Positions 12,759 through 27,615 of a stretch of DNA of 64,000 bases are shown here, one piece after another. Position 1 is the first letter of the stretch. The number at the start of each line of letters is the position of its first letter. The DNA is from Acanthosepion lycidas. Taxonomy: Eukaryota; Mollusca; Cephalopoda; Sepiida; Sepiidae. The stretch is from NCBI GenBank assembly GCA_963932145.1, contig OZ010573.1:25868325-25932324 (forward strand). Reading direction: 5' to 3'. Position numbers and translations under genes: made by a program. The notes beneath the pieces were generated by a model. It searched no databases. It saw nothing but the letters and a program-made list of their open reading frames with translations, and was not told the DNA's origin.

Positions 12759-15700
12759 GTGCATACATACAACTGTTCACCTAATACAAGGCCCAAGGGC
12801 CACTCAAGGTAGAGGCTTACAGAATAAGATTATTGTAAGAGCATAAAAGGAGGAAGTAAGAAGTGAATATTATGGGGATATGTAGGTAGATAACTGTTGA
12901 CTCTAGACTTGAAGACGTACTGAACAGGGAAGCATCCTCTAAAGAGTTCCATAAATTGACAGTTCTGTGGGAGAAGCTGTCTGAGTGGAACTTCCTTCTT
13001 ATCAGTAGAATACAAAGTAAATGAGAATGGGTTGACCTTGTGTATGTGGTATGGCGGGTCTTAGCTGGGAAGGTAAGCAGTGTCTCATTTGAACATCCTC
13101 CATGAAAATAGTGATAGAGTAGTGAGAGGCTAACCACATTTTGTCTGTGGAGAAAAGGGTTGAAGAGTGGAAGATAATTCATCACCCACAAGGTTGAGTA
13201 AAGACATTTGAATTCTTTCAAGGCTGGACAGCTACAGCCCAAATATGGCAGCAATACTCCATTTTTGAACTGATGACTCATGCAAAAATAAAACATGGCA
13301 GGAGGAATCCAGTACTTCCAGAAGCAGTACTGGGACTTTTTCCATCATCTTTAGCAATGATATAAATATATGAGTTCCACTTGAGGTTTGGAGTGTGCTT
13401 TACTCTCAATAGACATTTGAGGCAAGGAGCTTCATTTACAGTGCAACTGTTCATCAGGACTGGAGTAAATTTAGAATCTGCTCAGTAGTGATGAAACATC
13501 ACTAGCTTTGTTTTTGATGCACTTTCTCATATTGTATAAGGTTTATGGGGATATCACCTTGAAAGATCACTTCTCATACAATCAGTGAAATTAAGCAACA
13601 TTGAGTCTGGTTGGGTGTCTGAATACCAGGTTAATGTATGCTTGGTTGTCAGGTGTTCTACTTGATAACAGGTCAGAATTGGAAGTCTGAGAGCTCAAGT
13701 TCATTATATTTACTTATGCACAAATATTCTTGAGGAAAGGTATCAACTCACCTCTTCACTCCACCAACTATGGATTAATTAGTTGAACTTGTATTAGTAA
13801 ACCATTATTATCTCCCCAAAATAATAAACAACATCATCAGAAGAGGTCTGGATACAGCTGGATTCCCCTCCCAAATCGAACACATAGGCTTTTGACCGTG
13901 GTGATAGAAAGTGGCCAGATGGAATTTTCTCTTTTAAAGTGGGGAAGTCATTGATTTGAGATGCGATCTGTGCCAATACATTTTCAACTGGTAATTTGAT
14001 CAGGTCTGGTTGAGCTGGGGTCTGTTGCACAGGATGTAGAGATAAAAAAAAAATAGTTAAATATTCTTCTCTTGCAAATAGATTTATTTTTACTCCAGTG
14101 GCAATGGAAACTTCTGAGGTTATTGGTCCTTGTTTGATAGTGTTCCTTCTGAGGGTTGGTGGGATTTAAAGTACAAGCCTTGTGAAATGGAGCAGCTCTT
14201 GCAGCGTGTCTCACTGGCGATGGTGCAAGGTAATGCTTCCTCCATCATTGCAGCTGGTAGAGGTTAGAAAAAAAATTTTGTTTTAGATTATTATAATATA
14301 TTTATTGTTTATACATTATTTTTTATAGATTCAAATATTTAAGTAAATGCTCTGTTTATAATAAACAGTATTAACAATATTCTCCCCAATAATGTCTTAC
14401 AATCTAAAAATATTTTCTGGTTTTAAATAACCTGCAAAGGGTTGATAAGCTGTAAAATAAACAAAAAAAACAAACCAAATCTGACAAATTGCATAGAAAT
14501 GTGGTACATCTGGGCATTGTGTTTATATCCTTTTGTTCTTCTCTACTACGAGCTGACAAAGCTCACCCCCCATTCTTCATTGAAATTGGGAAAGTGTCAG
14601 TTTCCTTATGGGGGATACAGAGTTTCTGAAAAGTTGATTAACAGAATTTATGATTTTGTTGAACTGAATAGTTCCTTCCAAAGTTCACAGGTTTTATCAT
14701 ATTTTCTACTGCATCCTTAAGTGAAGAACAGTCTTTTTCAGTCAAGATTATAACCTATTTAATTAATTAATCTCATATTGTGATATCCTGTTCAATTTTA
14801 GGTTTCCCGGAAAGTCTATGAGTTGGTGCTTCAGAATCATCCTGCCTATGCCACAGAACTTCAGAGAGTCATGGAACTTCAAAGAACACTTCAGCTGGCA
14901 GGAACTATTTGTGGAACAGGGCGCAAGTATGTTTTCAGACTTCTTTTTTGTCTTCCTTTCTTGCATGAATTAAATACATTGTTTTCCACTTAGTGATGAT
15001 ATTTTCAAGTATATTTTCCTTTCCTCCCAAAATGAAGATGTACATTTATCTCTCTGCCATGTTTATCTGTAAAGAGTATAACCAATTTTTTTTTTTTTTT
15101 TCCTCATTATAAAAGTTTTGTTTGCAAAGATCATTAAACTTCTGTCATTGCCACTCTTCCTCTTTTAATTTGTCATTTTTTTTTTTTCAGTATAGACTCT
15201 TAAATTTTGCTTATGGATGCATCATATTGAAATACTGATTCCCATACAATCACTGAAGTTAAGCAAAATTGAGCTTGGTCAGTATCTAGATGGGTGGCAG
15301 CTTGGTAATACCAGGTGCTGTAAGCTTGGCTGTGCAAGTGATACAATGGATAATGGTTCGGAATTGTTAATCAGAGAGCCAAGTTCCAATTCCAGTTGGG
15401 TTTGTTATATTCACTTCTGCACAAATAAACTTGATGAAAGGTATGAATCCACCTCTTCTCCCCCAGATGTGGGTTAATTAGTAAGACTTATATCACTAAA
15501 ACCATTATTATCTCACACAAAAAATAAAATTGTGAACAAAATATTTAGATTTTTGACATTAAATAACACAGAAAGTTTGATATGCTGCTAGATAAAAACC
15601 CCACCAATTCTTAGAATCTAAAAATAGTTTCTGGCTTTAAACCCTACAAAGAGTTGATAAGACATAGAAAAGGAATCAATGATCTTAAATTTTCTTATTG

Positions 15701-18700
15701 TGACTGGATTTTTTGGGACTAAAATTTTTGAAATTCTTTTTTATAAGAATAGTTCATATGAGGTTTGATCAGAAAGTATCAGATTTGATCTTGAATTTGG
15801 TCACACATACATAGTTATAATGTTCTTGCTCACTTCTCTTGTTTATAGTAGTGCTTGGAAGGAAAGTGTGTAGAGTACACTCCAGATGTGTCAAGAGTAG
15901 AATTTAAAGAGAATTTACAAGGAGAATATTCTTCTTTATCAGCAGAAGATATCAACACCTCAAATTGAGTAAAAGAGGAGGGACAGAAGACTTACTCTTA
16001 TTTAACTTACTATTACAGATCCTCTAGTAGTCATGTGAACCAAACTTGTTAGAGGCTATACAATGCCTCATTCTATCAGGAAAAGCCTCTTTGAGGACAC
16101 ATTTACAATTATTTCAGCAATCACAATATAGGCTTCTGTTGTAACCGGAATTGTCATGCTGATACACCTGAAAAAAATCTATGGCCTATAGCAGTTGAAC
16201 AGGCTAGTGTGAACCAAGGAGAAGATTTTCACTTGATATTTGTGAGAAGGTACAAATGTGTCAATGCTGGCTTTAAATTAAGAAAAAAAAAACCTGTAGC
16301 ACAAATCTCAGTTAGGAAGGCTAAGAATATCAATCTAAAGGGCATCTCAAATAAAGTCACAAAATGAATCCCAATCAGTATGCTGGTAACATATAGAAGT
16401 CTTGTGAATAAGAGGTTCCTTTCTAATAGATGACCCAAAAGAAATATGAATAGATACTATAGTGTGATCCAAATTGCTAAGAGGACAGATTGTAGTGATC
16501 AGGGAAACATCATCTTGGGAATATGTTCCTCAAAGTAGTGGTGGTTTTGGAAGAAGCTGCCTAAATCGAACTTCCTTCTTATGAATGGACTATGAAGGGA
16601 ATGAGGACGATTTGACCTTGTATACATGATATGTAAAGGTGTGTACTAGTGAAACTAAGAAATGCACTTTGCCAGAACATTTTCTATGAAAAAAATAATG
16701 ATTGAATAACATGTCTTGTGATGTTTCATCTGTGGGATAGGGATTGTCAAAACTGGAAAGTGAGGATTGAGTAGTAGTACTCCATTATAGGGAAAGTTTT
16801 ACTAAAGAGAAGTACTTCTCTTTCAAATACTTTACTGTAATATGTTTATTGTAATTGATGGCATTTAAGAAAACCTTTCACTTTGTCCAAAAATTAGCTC
16901 CTGAGTCTTATAGATTAGTTAAGCAATCTTGTAGTCCAATGTTTATCCAGCTACTGTATAACACTAGGATTTTATACTTAGCCAAGCTCTATGATGCTGT
17001 AAAATTAAATGTAAGTCATGAGTGGATTCTTACATGCTGTTCAATATGTTAAGTGATGTTTCAGTTCTAGTCAAGTTTATTTACATCTCCTTCTTACTAA
17101 TGCTTTAGAAAAGCATGAATTGATTTCTTTTTTCATTTTGTCCTGTTACTTGATGTCTTGACAATGTCATGTTATTGGCATGCCATAATAGCTGATGAAG
17201 TGAGCGAGAACTTTGGAAAATCACTCTTCCCTTAACTTTCTTACTTGGAGTAACAATAAAAATCTCTTGTCTTGATTGTTAGCAGTCCTGACATGATCCA
17301 GCCACTTCTTTCAAAAGAAAATTTTGTCTTGAAAACAGGATGGAAAAAATGATTTACAATGAGAATTTTATGAAATCTCTAAACCTACCAAATTATCCAT
17401 TTCTTTGACCGTTTATGTTTTTCTTTTCCTTAAAACTCTTGCACAAATTGTTCTGCTGGGGCTCCACCTATACAAGAAATTGTTTTGAAAATGTCCCTGA
17501 ACTAATGACAACAACTGATGGATCTTATTTCTTGCTAATATGTATATCTCGTCAGCTATCATCATTGTCATATAAGACCTGCATTTGGGCATTCACTTTT
17601 TTCTTTTATAATCATTTCACCCAAATCAAGGTGATAAAGCCACTAAGATGCAAAGGGTTACTAAAAAGTGAAAGGAACGGAGAAAATGTTATTGAGGAGA
17701 GAGGATTTTTTTTTCTACATTTTTCTACCCTGCTCTCATCAGTCACCAATCGGGAGAGGTAATGCAGTTTCAGTGGCTAAGGCAGTACTGACACCCCTGG
17801 TGCCACCAGCAGCTTTTGCCACTGGACAGGGTATTGTTTTTCATTGTATACCCCCCCACACATACACACACACTTTTTTTTTTTTTTTTAATAATTATTT
17901 CACACCAAGGATGGTGTTAAAATCACAAAGACACAAGGGGTTACTGAGAATGAAAGAAACTGAGAAAACATTATTGTGGAGAGAGGATATTAAAAGTCAG
18001 ATGACGAAGCCAGAAGAGAATTCCACATGCAAGAAGCACAAGAGAAGATTGTATTAGCACTTACTGTTATCTCTAGCAATTTCAATGATGAGTCCAAGCT
18101 GCCAATCTAGTACTGCATTAAAATTTGAAGTCAAGGTGCCAAAGAGGAAAGCTCATCAGAACAGTTACCATAAAAGTATTTATAGAAAAGGCAGAGGGAA
18201 GCTATGTTACAGTAGTAGGGAAAAAGGAAGTAAGACAGATACAAGGAATTTTCTCTTAAAAGTAAATTAAACTTGCCTATCTCAAGTTCAAATTGTAAAC
18301 TGCAACAAAAGAATAATCTTGTTTGCTTTGTAATTTCTAATGCAGAAAGATATGACATTCAGTATTACGAGACCTACATATCTGGTGTAACAGCCAAATT
18401 GTCCATCCCACAAAATTTTTAATATCTAAAATACCACTGAACTAATTGAGCTTCTTATTTCCAGGTTTTCAGATAAAATGTTTAGCCATCTTGACACCAT
18501 TTGTCATAAGAATCACTGAAAAATCCTTTGAATTATTTAGCTAAAAAGAGAACAGGTTAAAATTGTTTTGTGTCAGCCCCACTGTCTTCCCAAATAAGCA
18601 ATGGCAAAAGGCAAAAGATCATTCAGACCTTCAGAAATGTTACCAACATTCATACTCTGGCTTCCATCTTCAAAGTTCATTCAAGAACCATCAAGAGAAC

Positions 18701-21700
18701 AGTGAATAAGTTTAAAAAAGAGGGAACAGTAAAGAGGTAAACTGGATCAGGAGGTCACAGCAGCAAGAGGGATCACCATTTCAACTTGGAGCTAAAGAGA
18801 TCAATTAGAAAAGATCCAACTCTATGCATAAGACGTGTGGCATGTGAGAGAGGAGTTTCAGCTATGACAGTCTAAAGAACAGTGAAAAAAGACTTGAAAA
18901 TGAAATCCGACATGAAACCTCTGACACACCTTTTAACTCCAGGACAGAAGGGCAAAGATCATCTTGAATAAGTTGGAAAATGATTCTGAAATAATATGTA
19001 TATATTTGAACTTTATATTGATCCTTCGTGTGTTTTCAATCCTTAGCTATGATTAATTAATGATGAACATGACATTTTCATTTATGATCAATTTCCTCAC
19101 AATTCTTCTGTTAAGCTTGGAGAGTAACTATACATTCTTATTGCTCAAAATAGAGAATTCCACTAAGATACTTTTAATCAACGATTAAAGATATATCGAT
19201 ACAACAGTTCAAAGCTTAATCTAACAATTGGATAGTTTTTCTGTTACACCTGGCACATATGTATTTTGATGGGCCAAGAAAAAATTGGCATGCTATTTCT
19301 CACAAGAACTACTGGGATGACACACTCTTGTACATGTTATAAATGTGATTTTCTCAACAAGCAATTAAAATTATTTTCATTGTATACATCTTTTTTTTTT
19401 TTCCAGACAGCTAATGAAAGCTCGAGAAAGTTTCACTGCCACAAGTCTTGGTCTTTTAGCCAATTACAGAAAGCGCCATCAATTAATGGGTTTGCTCAAA
19501 TCTCTTCATACAATCAAAACATTGGTATGTACATTGTTTTTATTAGAAAGCAATGTTCATCTACGTAATAAATTTCTTTTGCAATCAGACACTCGAGATT
19601 TATTTTTTCAACAAGAAAATGATACTAACTCTGTTCAAGAAAAAAAATTGAATTGTATCTTGCATTGTTTTGTATCTTCTGTTGTAATCTTTTTATGAAT
19701 ACCTAAAAGAAAGTGCTAAGCATATAATAGAATTGTGTAATAATGCACAATATTCCATTTGGCTAAAAGCATAGATTATATAAATACTTTTATTTACATC
19801 AATTCCATATATTTATGCTTGTTAAAGAAGATATAAACCATCTGGTTACTGTGTTTAATTCTTTAACTGTTTCTACTTAGGATTTCTGCCTTTTTATAGG
19901 GAATATAAAATAAGCATTCATTAATGACATATAAAAAAAATGAATTAAAAAAGAACTGTAAGTGTGATGGCCAGTATTGCACAACATTTCGGCCATATAC
20001 TCTTTGGTCATCTTCAGGTGTCTATTGTTTCACTACTAAAGGATATCTGTTATTTTGTTGTGATGACAGTTCGTGTTTGTTTTTGTTGAACCAGTGTATA
20101 GCAAAATTCAAGTGTTGGGTTTTAAGATATACAAACATGGATGAGTCTGTGGTCATTTCATTTAAACACAAACAATACAAAGATTCTATGCCCACAAAAT
20201 TTATTTCCTGAGGAGACAATATGCCAAGAGTACAACACTTCCTGCATAACTGTGGGAGTTAGAACAAGGTCAGGAATACTCTGGAAGCGAACAGGAAAAT
20301 ATTGTGAATTGCCTTTAAATGCAAAACTGGATGATGTTTTGAAGAAAGGGTTTTGTGCCAACTAATAAAAATTCAGGAGTATTTCCGAGTATAGACACAA
20401 CAAATTCCTTGCTCTATTCCCTGACTAAATGAACATGGAGTCATCTATATTTGTATGTCATAAAAATCCAACACTGGGATTTTATTATGTGCCTGATAAT
20501 TGCCTAATCCTGAGACTGGCAGTTACGCTTATCGTTCTTAATCTGTTTTTACAGTTGTATACTTGTTCTGTTGGCTTGACATTGATTTTTTTTAAACTGA
20601 TGTTTTGTGATAGTAAATTTGTTTTAGAATTTCTGGGATGAAGACTTATTATTATTTACAATAGTTCAAATATAGATAATGTAGATAACACTTTGTAGCA
20701 GAAATACAAACAGAAGTTATCAAATCTGTACAGTGGTATGATACACCAATAGAGGCAATCAGAAAAGTTATATAAAAAATTGCCATGAATACCAAACTAC
20801 TGACATGCACGTGCACACACACACACACACACACGTGTGTGTGTGTGTGTGTGTGTAGACATTAAGGTTAACACTCAACTGTGAGGGTCTGTTTCATGCT
20901 TAAATGCAATCCTCAGGCCATGTGTGTTGTGTTTTTCAACTATTTATATATGGTGGTTAATGATGCATTATGGGTAGAAGGTACAGGGGGCCGACACTAT
21001 TTTTCAGACACTTTATTTTTTTGCAAATTTTCACATTACACAGGCGACAGTACTTTTCGCACATTGCAGAAACCATGATAATAGTTTATGGCAGCACCCT
21101 TTTTTTCAATGACTTCTATCAGTCTATCTTCATAATGTTCATACATATTGATAATAACGTCTCTTCGTGTTTCTAGCAGTCTATTTTTAGCATCTTGTAT
21201 GCGCTGCCAGAGTTCAGCCTCTCTGGTTATTTCTGGCCCGTCGTAAACAAGCTCTGCAACCATTTCCCATATGTTTTCAATAAAATTTAAGTCTGGACTT
21301 CTTGCAGGCCATTCCAGAGGAGTTATATTTGCTTCACACATCCAATTTTTCACTGATTTGGCCACATGGATGCTGCAGTTATCTTACTGCAAAATAAAAT
21401 TACTTTCCATTTCTTTTTCTATGAGTGGTAGGGCTCTGTAGCTCAAGCTATTTTGACGTCCTTTTAACCACTCGAGCCACAAGTTTCCATTCGGAAATAC
21501 TATGCCCCAAACCATGACTCCTCCTCCTCCTCCCATCTGTCTCTTGTTGAGAATAACAGGTTCACCTTTTCTCGACCATGTATACCACCCATCAGGTCCA
21601 TCAAACGTTTTTCATCAGTAAATATCACTTTCTTGAAGTCAACATGGTTTGTTATCCATCTTTTGGCACTTCCCGGCCTTGCCTCCTTGTGTTTTCTCGT

Positions 21701-22549
21701 TGGTGTAATTCTTTTCTTGATTTTAGCATACTTATGTCCAATTTCGTGTAGCTTTCTTTGTACTGTTCGAACACTGACGTCAAGTTCACACTTCTCCTTT
21801 ACTTTCTTTGCTGTCACCTTTTCTCCAGATGATAACAACCTCGTAACACTCCTCTTCATTCTTCTTTCTGTTCTCTTGGAAATTGTTTTTTTCCGTCCTC
21901 TCTTCTTCCACTCATAGTCTGTACTCATATATTCAACTGTTGACTTCGGTAGCTTCATCTCAGCGGTGATCTTTCGGATGCTGAGCCCGTCTTCTCTCTT
22001 CTTTTGGACCAAACTGATGATTTCTTTTGAATGCATTCTTCTTCAGGATTTTAATATGTTTTCGCAGTGAATGGTAAAGATATTCAAATGTAATGGTCAG
22101 GGTACAATTTACCTGCAGAAAATTTGCATATTGTAGATGTTCGACGACTAAATCATTAAAAAACCCGGAATTTGTGTCATGTACGAAAAATAGTGTCGCC
22201 TAAGTTGAAGTAAAAAGAAAGAAAACATGAAACCAAAGACAAACCCATCAATCAATGTTCATACCATTAATGGACAGTTACTGCTGAACTACCTGCTCAT
22301 CAACACAAAAGCTCTCGGCAGCAAAAAATACCTTTAAGCACACTTTTCAAAGTGTCCCAAAAATAGTGTCAACCCCCTGTATTTTGTATTATCTTAATGG
22401 TTATTGGGTGGGCAGTAAGGATTGTTTCAAATTATTCTAGAAGCTTTTGAGTAGAAATAATTGTAGGCCTGAATACTGTTATTTATAACTATTTTATAGT
22501 GTTATTTGTTAAACGTTTTTATTATTGATTACTTCATTATTTGTTGTTG

Positions 22550-22583
<34 letters not shown>

Positions 22584-22728
22584 GTGCCTTAAGATTGTTG
22601 CTGTTGGGTATTGATTTCAATGTCCACTTTTATATTTACACACATCTATTCCTGATATTAAGTACTTTAACCCATAAATGTAGCATATCATAAAACTATA
22701 TTTTGTCACACACACACACACACACACG

Positions 22729-22800
<72 letters not shown>

Positions 22801-25800
22801 TGATAAATTTCTGCATATTCAATAAATCTTAGAAAATGTGTTCACTGGCGGGGCCAAATCAAACCGTGGTTTCTCTTACAAAGGGAGTCGTCCTGGGTAT
22901 GACGATAAACTACGTCTCTGATCAAGAGGTTTTGAGGAGCGTGGAATCACCTCTTAATTGCTGGTGTTCCCAGGTTCACCCTGACCCGGTGTGGTAGCAC
23001 CTGTTAGGGTCCCAGCTATGGGCAAATAGTTAACCCCCAAACTGGGGTCAAAACACTATGAAAGTGTAAAAATAGATTTTAATACCAGAAATACTTTTTT
23101 AAAAAAATTATTGACAGCAATACATTTTTGAATAAAAAAGATATTACCAAAAATAGATTTATGAAGGAAAAAAATATTACCAGCAAGAAAAATTTTGTTG
23201 GCATTAAATAACCCATTATGGTTGATATGTTGTAAAACAAACCAAACCAAACCAATTACAAAGGGAGATGCAGGTTCAATTCCTACCATATATAACAATA
23301 ATAATTGGCAAAAATATATTTAAAGACTCATAAGTGAAAAGATTAAGAATTTCACAAAATATCAATTTCATATATACTACCATTTTGAAAAGTATGGGTA
23401 AACACATTAATTTATAAAATCTAAGTGTTTTATATGTGTGATCTTCTACCTAGACACAAATGTAAAAAAAAAAAAAAAAAGCTTATTTTTATAATTAATC
23501 TTTTTATCTTTCTTCATTTAGCAAAGAACTGATCTGAGACTTCGAGAAATGCTTGAGGTATGATTAGCTTCTGTGTTTTTTGTTTTATTTAATAGTTATT
23601 GATATTTCTCAATTTTGTTCTCAAAAGAAATATTGGGTGACTTACAATGTTTGTTTGATTTATTAAATAAAAATAAAAAACAAATAATTTTTTGGAATTT
23701 CTAAGTATTTCTTTCCTTAAAAAAATTCTGTAAAAACCAAAATAAATGGTAACCTCAAAGTGCAATATCTGGAGAAGTGAAATACTTTCCAGTCAAGGTG
23801 TAATATTTTTTTTGTTTGGTTACCAGAGACACATTCCACCCTATATTATCTTCATAGACGACCACTTTGATGTGGCATAATTGCTAGCAAGATTATCAAG
23901 GTAGATCAGTTATCACTGAGTAGTTTGATCCTTACTGGGGGCTCCATATTTTTGGCTTTGTGCCACATCTAAGCTATGCTTAGAAAATATATTATCTTCA
24001 TGGATTAAAACAGGCTTTCTTTAAACTAATTCCTAACGCTTTTTATCAATAACTGCCTTTCCTTGGTCTAATTGAGAATGGTACTTGTACCAGTTAGTCA
24101 TTTGATCCTCCAGAAGGGAGTTCAGAATTAAAGATTTACTGCCAATCCTACATTATACAGAACATGATTGTCTTTGGATAAAGACTGGACTTTGGTACAG
24201 TTTCTGGTGGTTCATTTCACTTACCCGACAATCTCGTTTCACATTGCTACAAATTATCCACTTTTCATTATACTTTGTCACAATATTCTTATTTGTATAG
24301 TCATAGATGTTATTATTAAAAACAACATTTCAAACATGTACCCTCTTGTCATCTTCAAGTGTCTATGATTTTACTAATAAAGGATATCTGTTATTTTGTT
24401 GTGATGACAGTTCTTGTATGTTTTTGCTGAACCAATGTATATTCTTTTACTATCTGATCCAGGGATTGAACTCCTAACAACTCACTAACAGCCAGTAATG
24501 TATACTAAATAATTAAAATATTGACAGTTTCTCATCTCTAAAATGAAATATAAAATTAGCAAAATCAGTACAAACCCAGCATGATGACCAAATATCAAAA
24601 CTATCTGACATTGAATATAAAAGTCCCCACAAAACAAACCAATGTTGGGATTGTGGTGTAGTAGATATGGGAATTGGTTAAAATTTGGCTGAAATGTTAT
24701 GTCTATAATAACAGCTATAACAATCAAAATGAAAACATTAGTTCAAATAATTAAGGTTTATTGACTTTTCTTTGTAAAATAGAATGTCTTCATTAAGTTT
24801 AAGTCATGTATTGTCTGAGGAAATCTAGTCCAATCAATCTGGTGATTAGGTATTTTCAGTCTGATTATTCTTGGTTAATCTCAACTGATTTCAATATCTG
24901 GAGAAACATGTCACTATGCAAAACATTTTTGATATGTTTAATAAGTTGCACAACCTTCTCCATAAAATTGACAATTTGTTTTTTCATTCAAATTGTCTGC
25001 TTTTCTTTAAAAAAAAAAAAAAGAAGCCTAACAATCCACAAATGTTACTCGTTTTCTTCCATCTTAAAATCAATAAACCAAAAATTCTAATTATAATTTT
25101 GAGAAAATTCTTTTTTTTTTTTCAGTATGAGTTGATATGACAGTTATCAAAATATAAATAAATACAATCTTTCCAAAGAAAATTAGTTTAAACTCTCTTA
25201 ATGCTATAAGAAAAACAGAACCCTTTAGTTATCTGATACAACAATTTTTTTCTTGTATACATTGAGACATCTATGAACAAATGTGGTAGACAAAACATTA
25301 AAAACTTCCTGATAAAATTCCATTAATTTACAACAGTTAAAGTCTCAAAGTTGTACAAATTGCATTAAAATTATTTTATCTTTTCTAAATTTCTTGGAAT
25401 TCTCCTTTTCAATGTTTAGTACACATTGTTACGTTTTGTTTAGAAATTAACATTTGTTTCATATTTTACGATTATATATTGTTGATTACTTATTTAAGTG
25501 TCTTTATTTTTCCTTTTATTTCATTTACTGCTTTTGTTTTAAAAATTATTTTAAAGAATATTGTATGACTATTCTCACAGAAACTGTTAATTCAGTCATT
25601 AATCTGTAAAGTTAATGAATTAGGCAATATGCTCATATTCAGATGCACTAATATAATACACTAATATTACAATATTGAAATACTTCCTTTTACCATCTTT
25701 TCAGGAAGAAGATTACAGTGGAGCAATTCAGCTCTGTCTGGAATGTCAAAAGGCAGCCAGTACTTTCCGCCATTTTCATTGCATTAGGTAATTTCATTTC

Positions 25801-27571
25801 ACAAACATAGTTGTTTGATTGGCTTTTTTTTTCTTTTTGTTACCTTTTTAAATTCTATTAGAAATGAAGATTCTGTCAGACTTAATTTTATAAAGTGTCA
25901 AAAATAAACTGGTTTTGTCTTTCATTATATTTGTCTGCCATAAACAAAATTGCTACTATGATCTACATTTCATTAAAATATTTAAAGTTAAAATTAGTTG
26001 TTCCCATACAGGAAACATTCATCATTCATTGACCAAAAAGTTACCTTTTAGTTGAAATTTACAAACAGTTTTTCAGGAAATTAGTCTTCTCAGTACCTTT
26101 AATCACCATTGCCCGTTCTAGTACTGAAGAGCTTTTCTCCAAATCTGTTGTCAGCTTACAACGTCTTTATACACGTTTTGTTTGATTGTAGTGATAAAAT
26201 TAGTCATTTCCATACAGGAAACATTCAGCATTCGTCGACCAAACAATTAGTATTGGTTGAAATTTATAAAATCTTTTTATTGAAACAGTTTTTTAGGAAA
26301 ATAGGTTTTCTGAATTTCACTGTTATTGCTCTTTCTAGTATTGATGAGGGTTTCCCTCCTAACGTTTTGCTTTTGGTAGTGTGGAATGTTTACAGCTGGA
26401 TTCTGTCCTGACTTTCTCTTCTAATTACATGTGCTATCCATTTTTGTTGTTGCTTCTGCTGGAAATAATCACCTTTTATTTTACACTTGAGATTGATTGA
26501 TTTAATAACCTAGAGACTTCATGAAATTGATCTTTGTGATTATTTTGAAAATAAAAGCCTCTTCATAGAATAAAGGACGTTTAGATGCTCTTTCTCTTCT
26601 CAACTGGCCATGGCTTTTATTCAGCTTAAAAAAAAAAAAAAAAGAAGACATTCATAATCCAGCTAAAAGATCTCCCTTACTGCGTCCATTATCTTACTAC
26701 TAGACTCTCAGTATTATCGAGTTCAGTTGTTGTCATATAGATAAAATATCCTTAAAAATGAAAACAAAAAATAAAATAAGATTTCTTTTGTGATTTATGT
26801 CAGCAGAATTGCTTGGGGGCCTAGGAAACCGACAATGATGTAGTATTTTAATTATGTTACAGTTTAGTACCAGAGTATAATGTTGTTAAAGAGTCATGTC
26901 AAAACTAAAACTTTCTTCCCTGATGTCTGCAGTCTTCTCATTTGTGCCTTCAGAATGTGTTCTTTTTTTCATTTGTCAGTTGTAAACTTAATAGTCATTT
27001 ATAATCTCCTTGTATATAAATATATTTGCATCTGATTGCCTTTATTTCAGTGAATTGAATTCCAAGTTACAAGATACTCTTGAAATGATTGAAGAGCAAT
27101 TAGATGTGGCACTTTCCAAAACGTGTAACAATTTTGATGTGGGGCATTACGAAAAGGTGCAGACAGCATACAGACTTCTAGGGAAGACACAGGTAAGTCC
27201 CCCCCCCACACACACACACACTCCCCAAAATATGCATCTTGCTACAACATAAAAACAAAATTTTAATATTAGTTAAACAAATCCATTTGAAAACTTTATA
27301 TTCAAATGTTAATTTGCTGCATAAAGAAAGTGTTGTTTGATGTCTATAAAGAAGAAATTATTAAGCTTCTCATTGTCTACTTCAGTATTTCTCAATGTTT
27401 TTTTACTTCAGGGTGCACTTGTAAAATAACTAAAACTCTGGGGCCCACTTTAAATTTTAATAGAAGATTGTATTTCATGTGGAATACATAATTCATTCTT
27501 TCTATGTGCATATGTTTCCTCTTCTGTATGTTCTTGAAATTGCATTTTCCAGTATAGAATATTGAAAATAG

Positions 27572-27615
<44 letters not shown>

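Noticed and set aside
12509..12784. ORFs with IYIYIY runs, here and at other TA arrays (36559, 39502, 51000, 54205)
   Set aside because: They are translations of (TA)n microsatellites, not genes.
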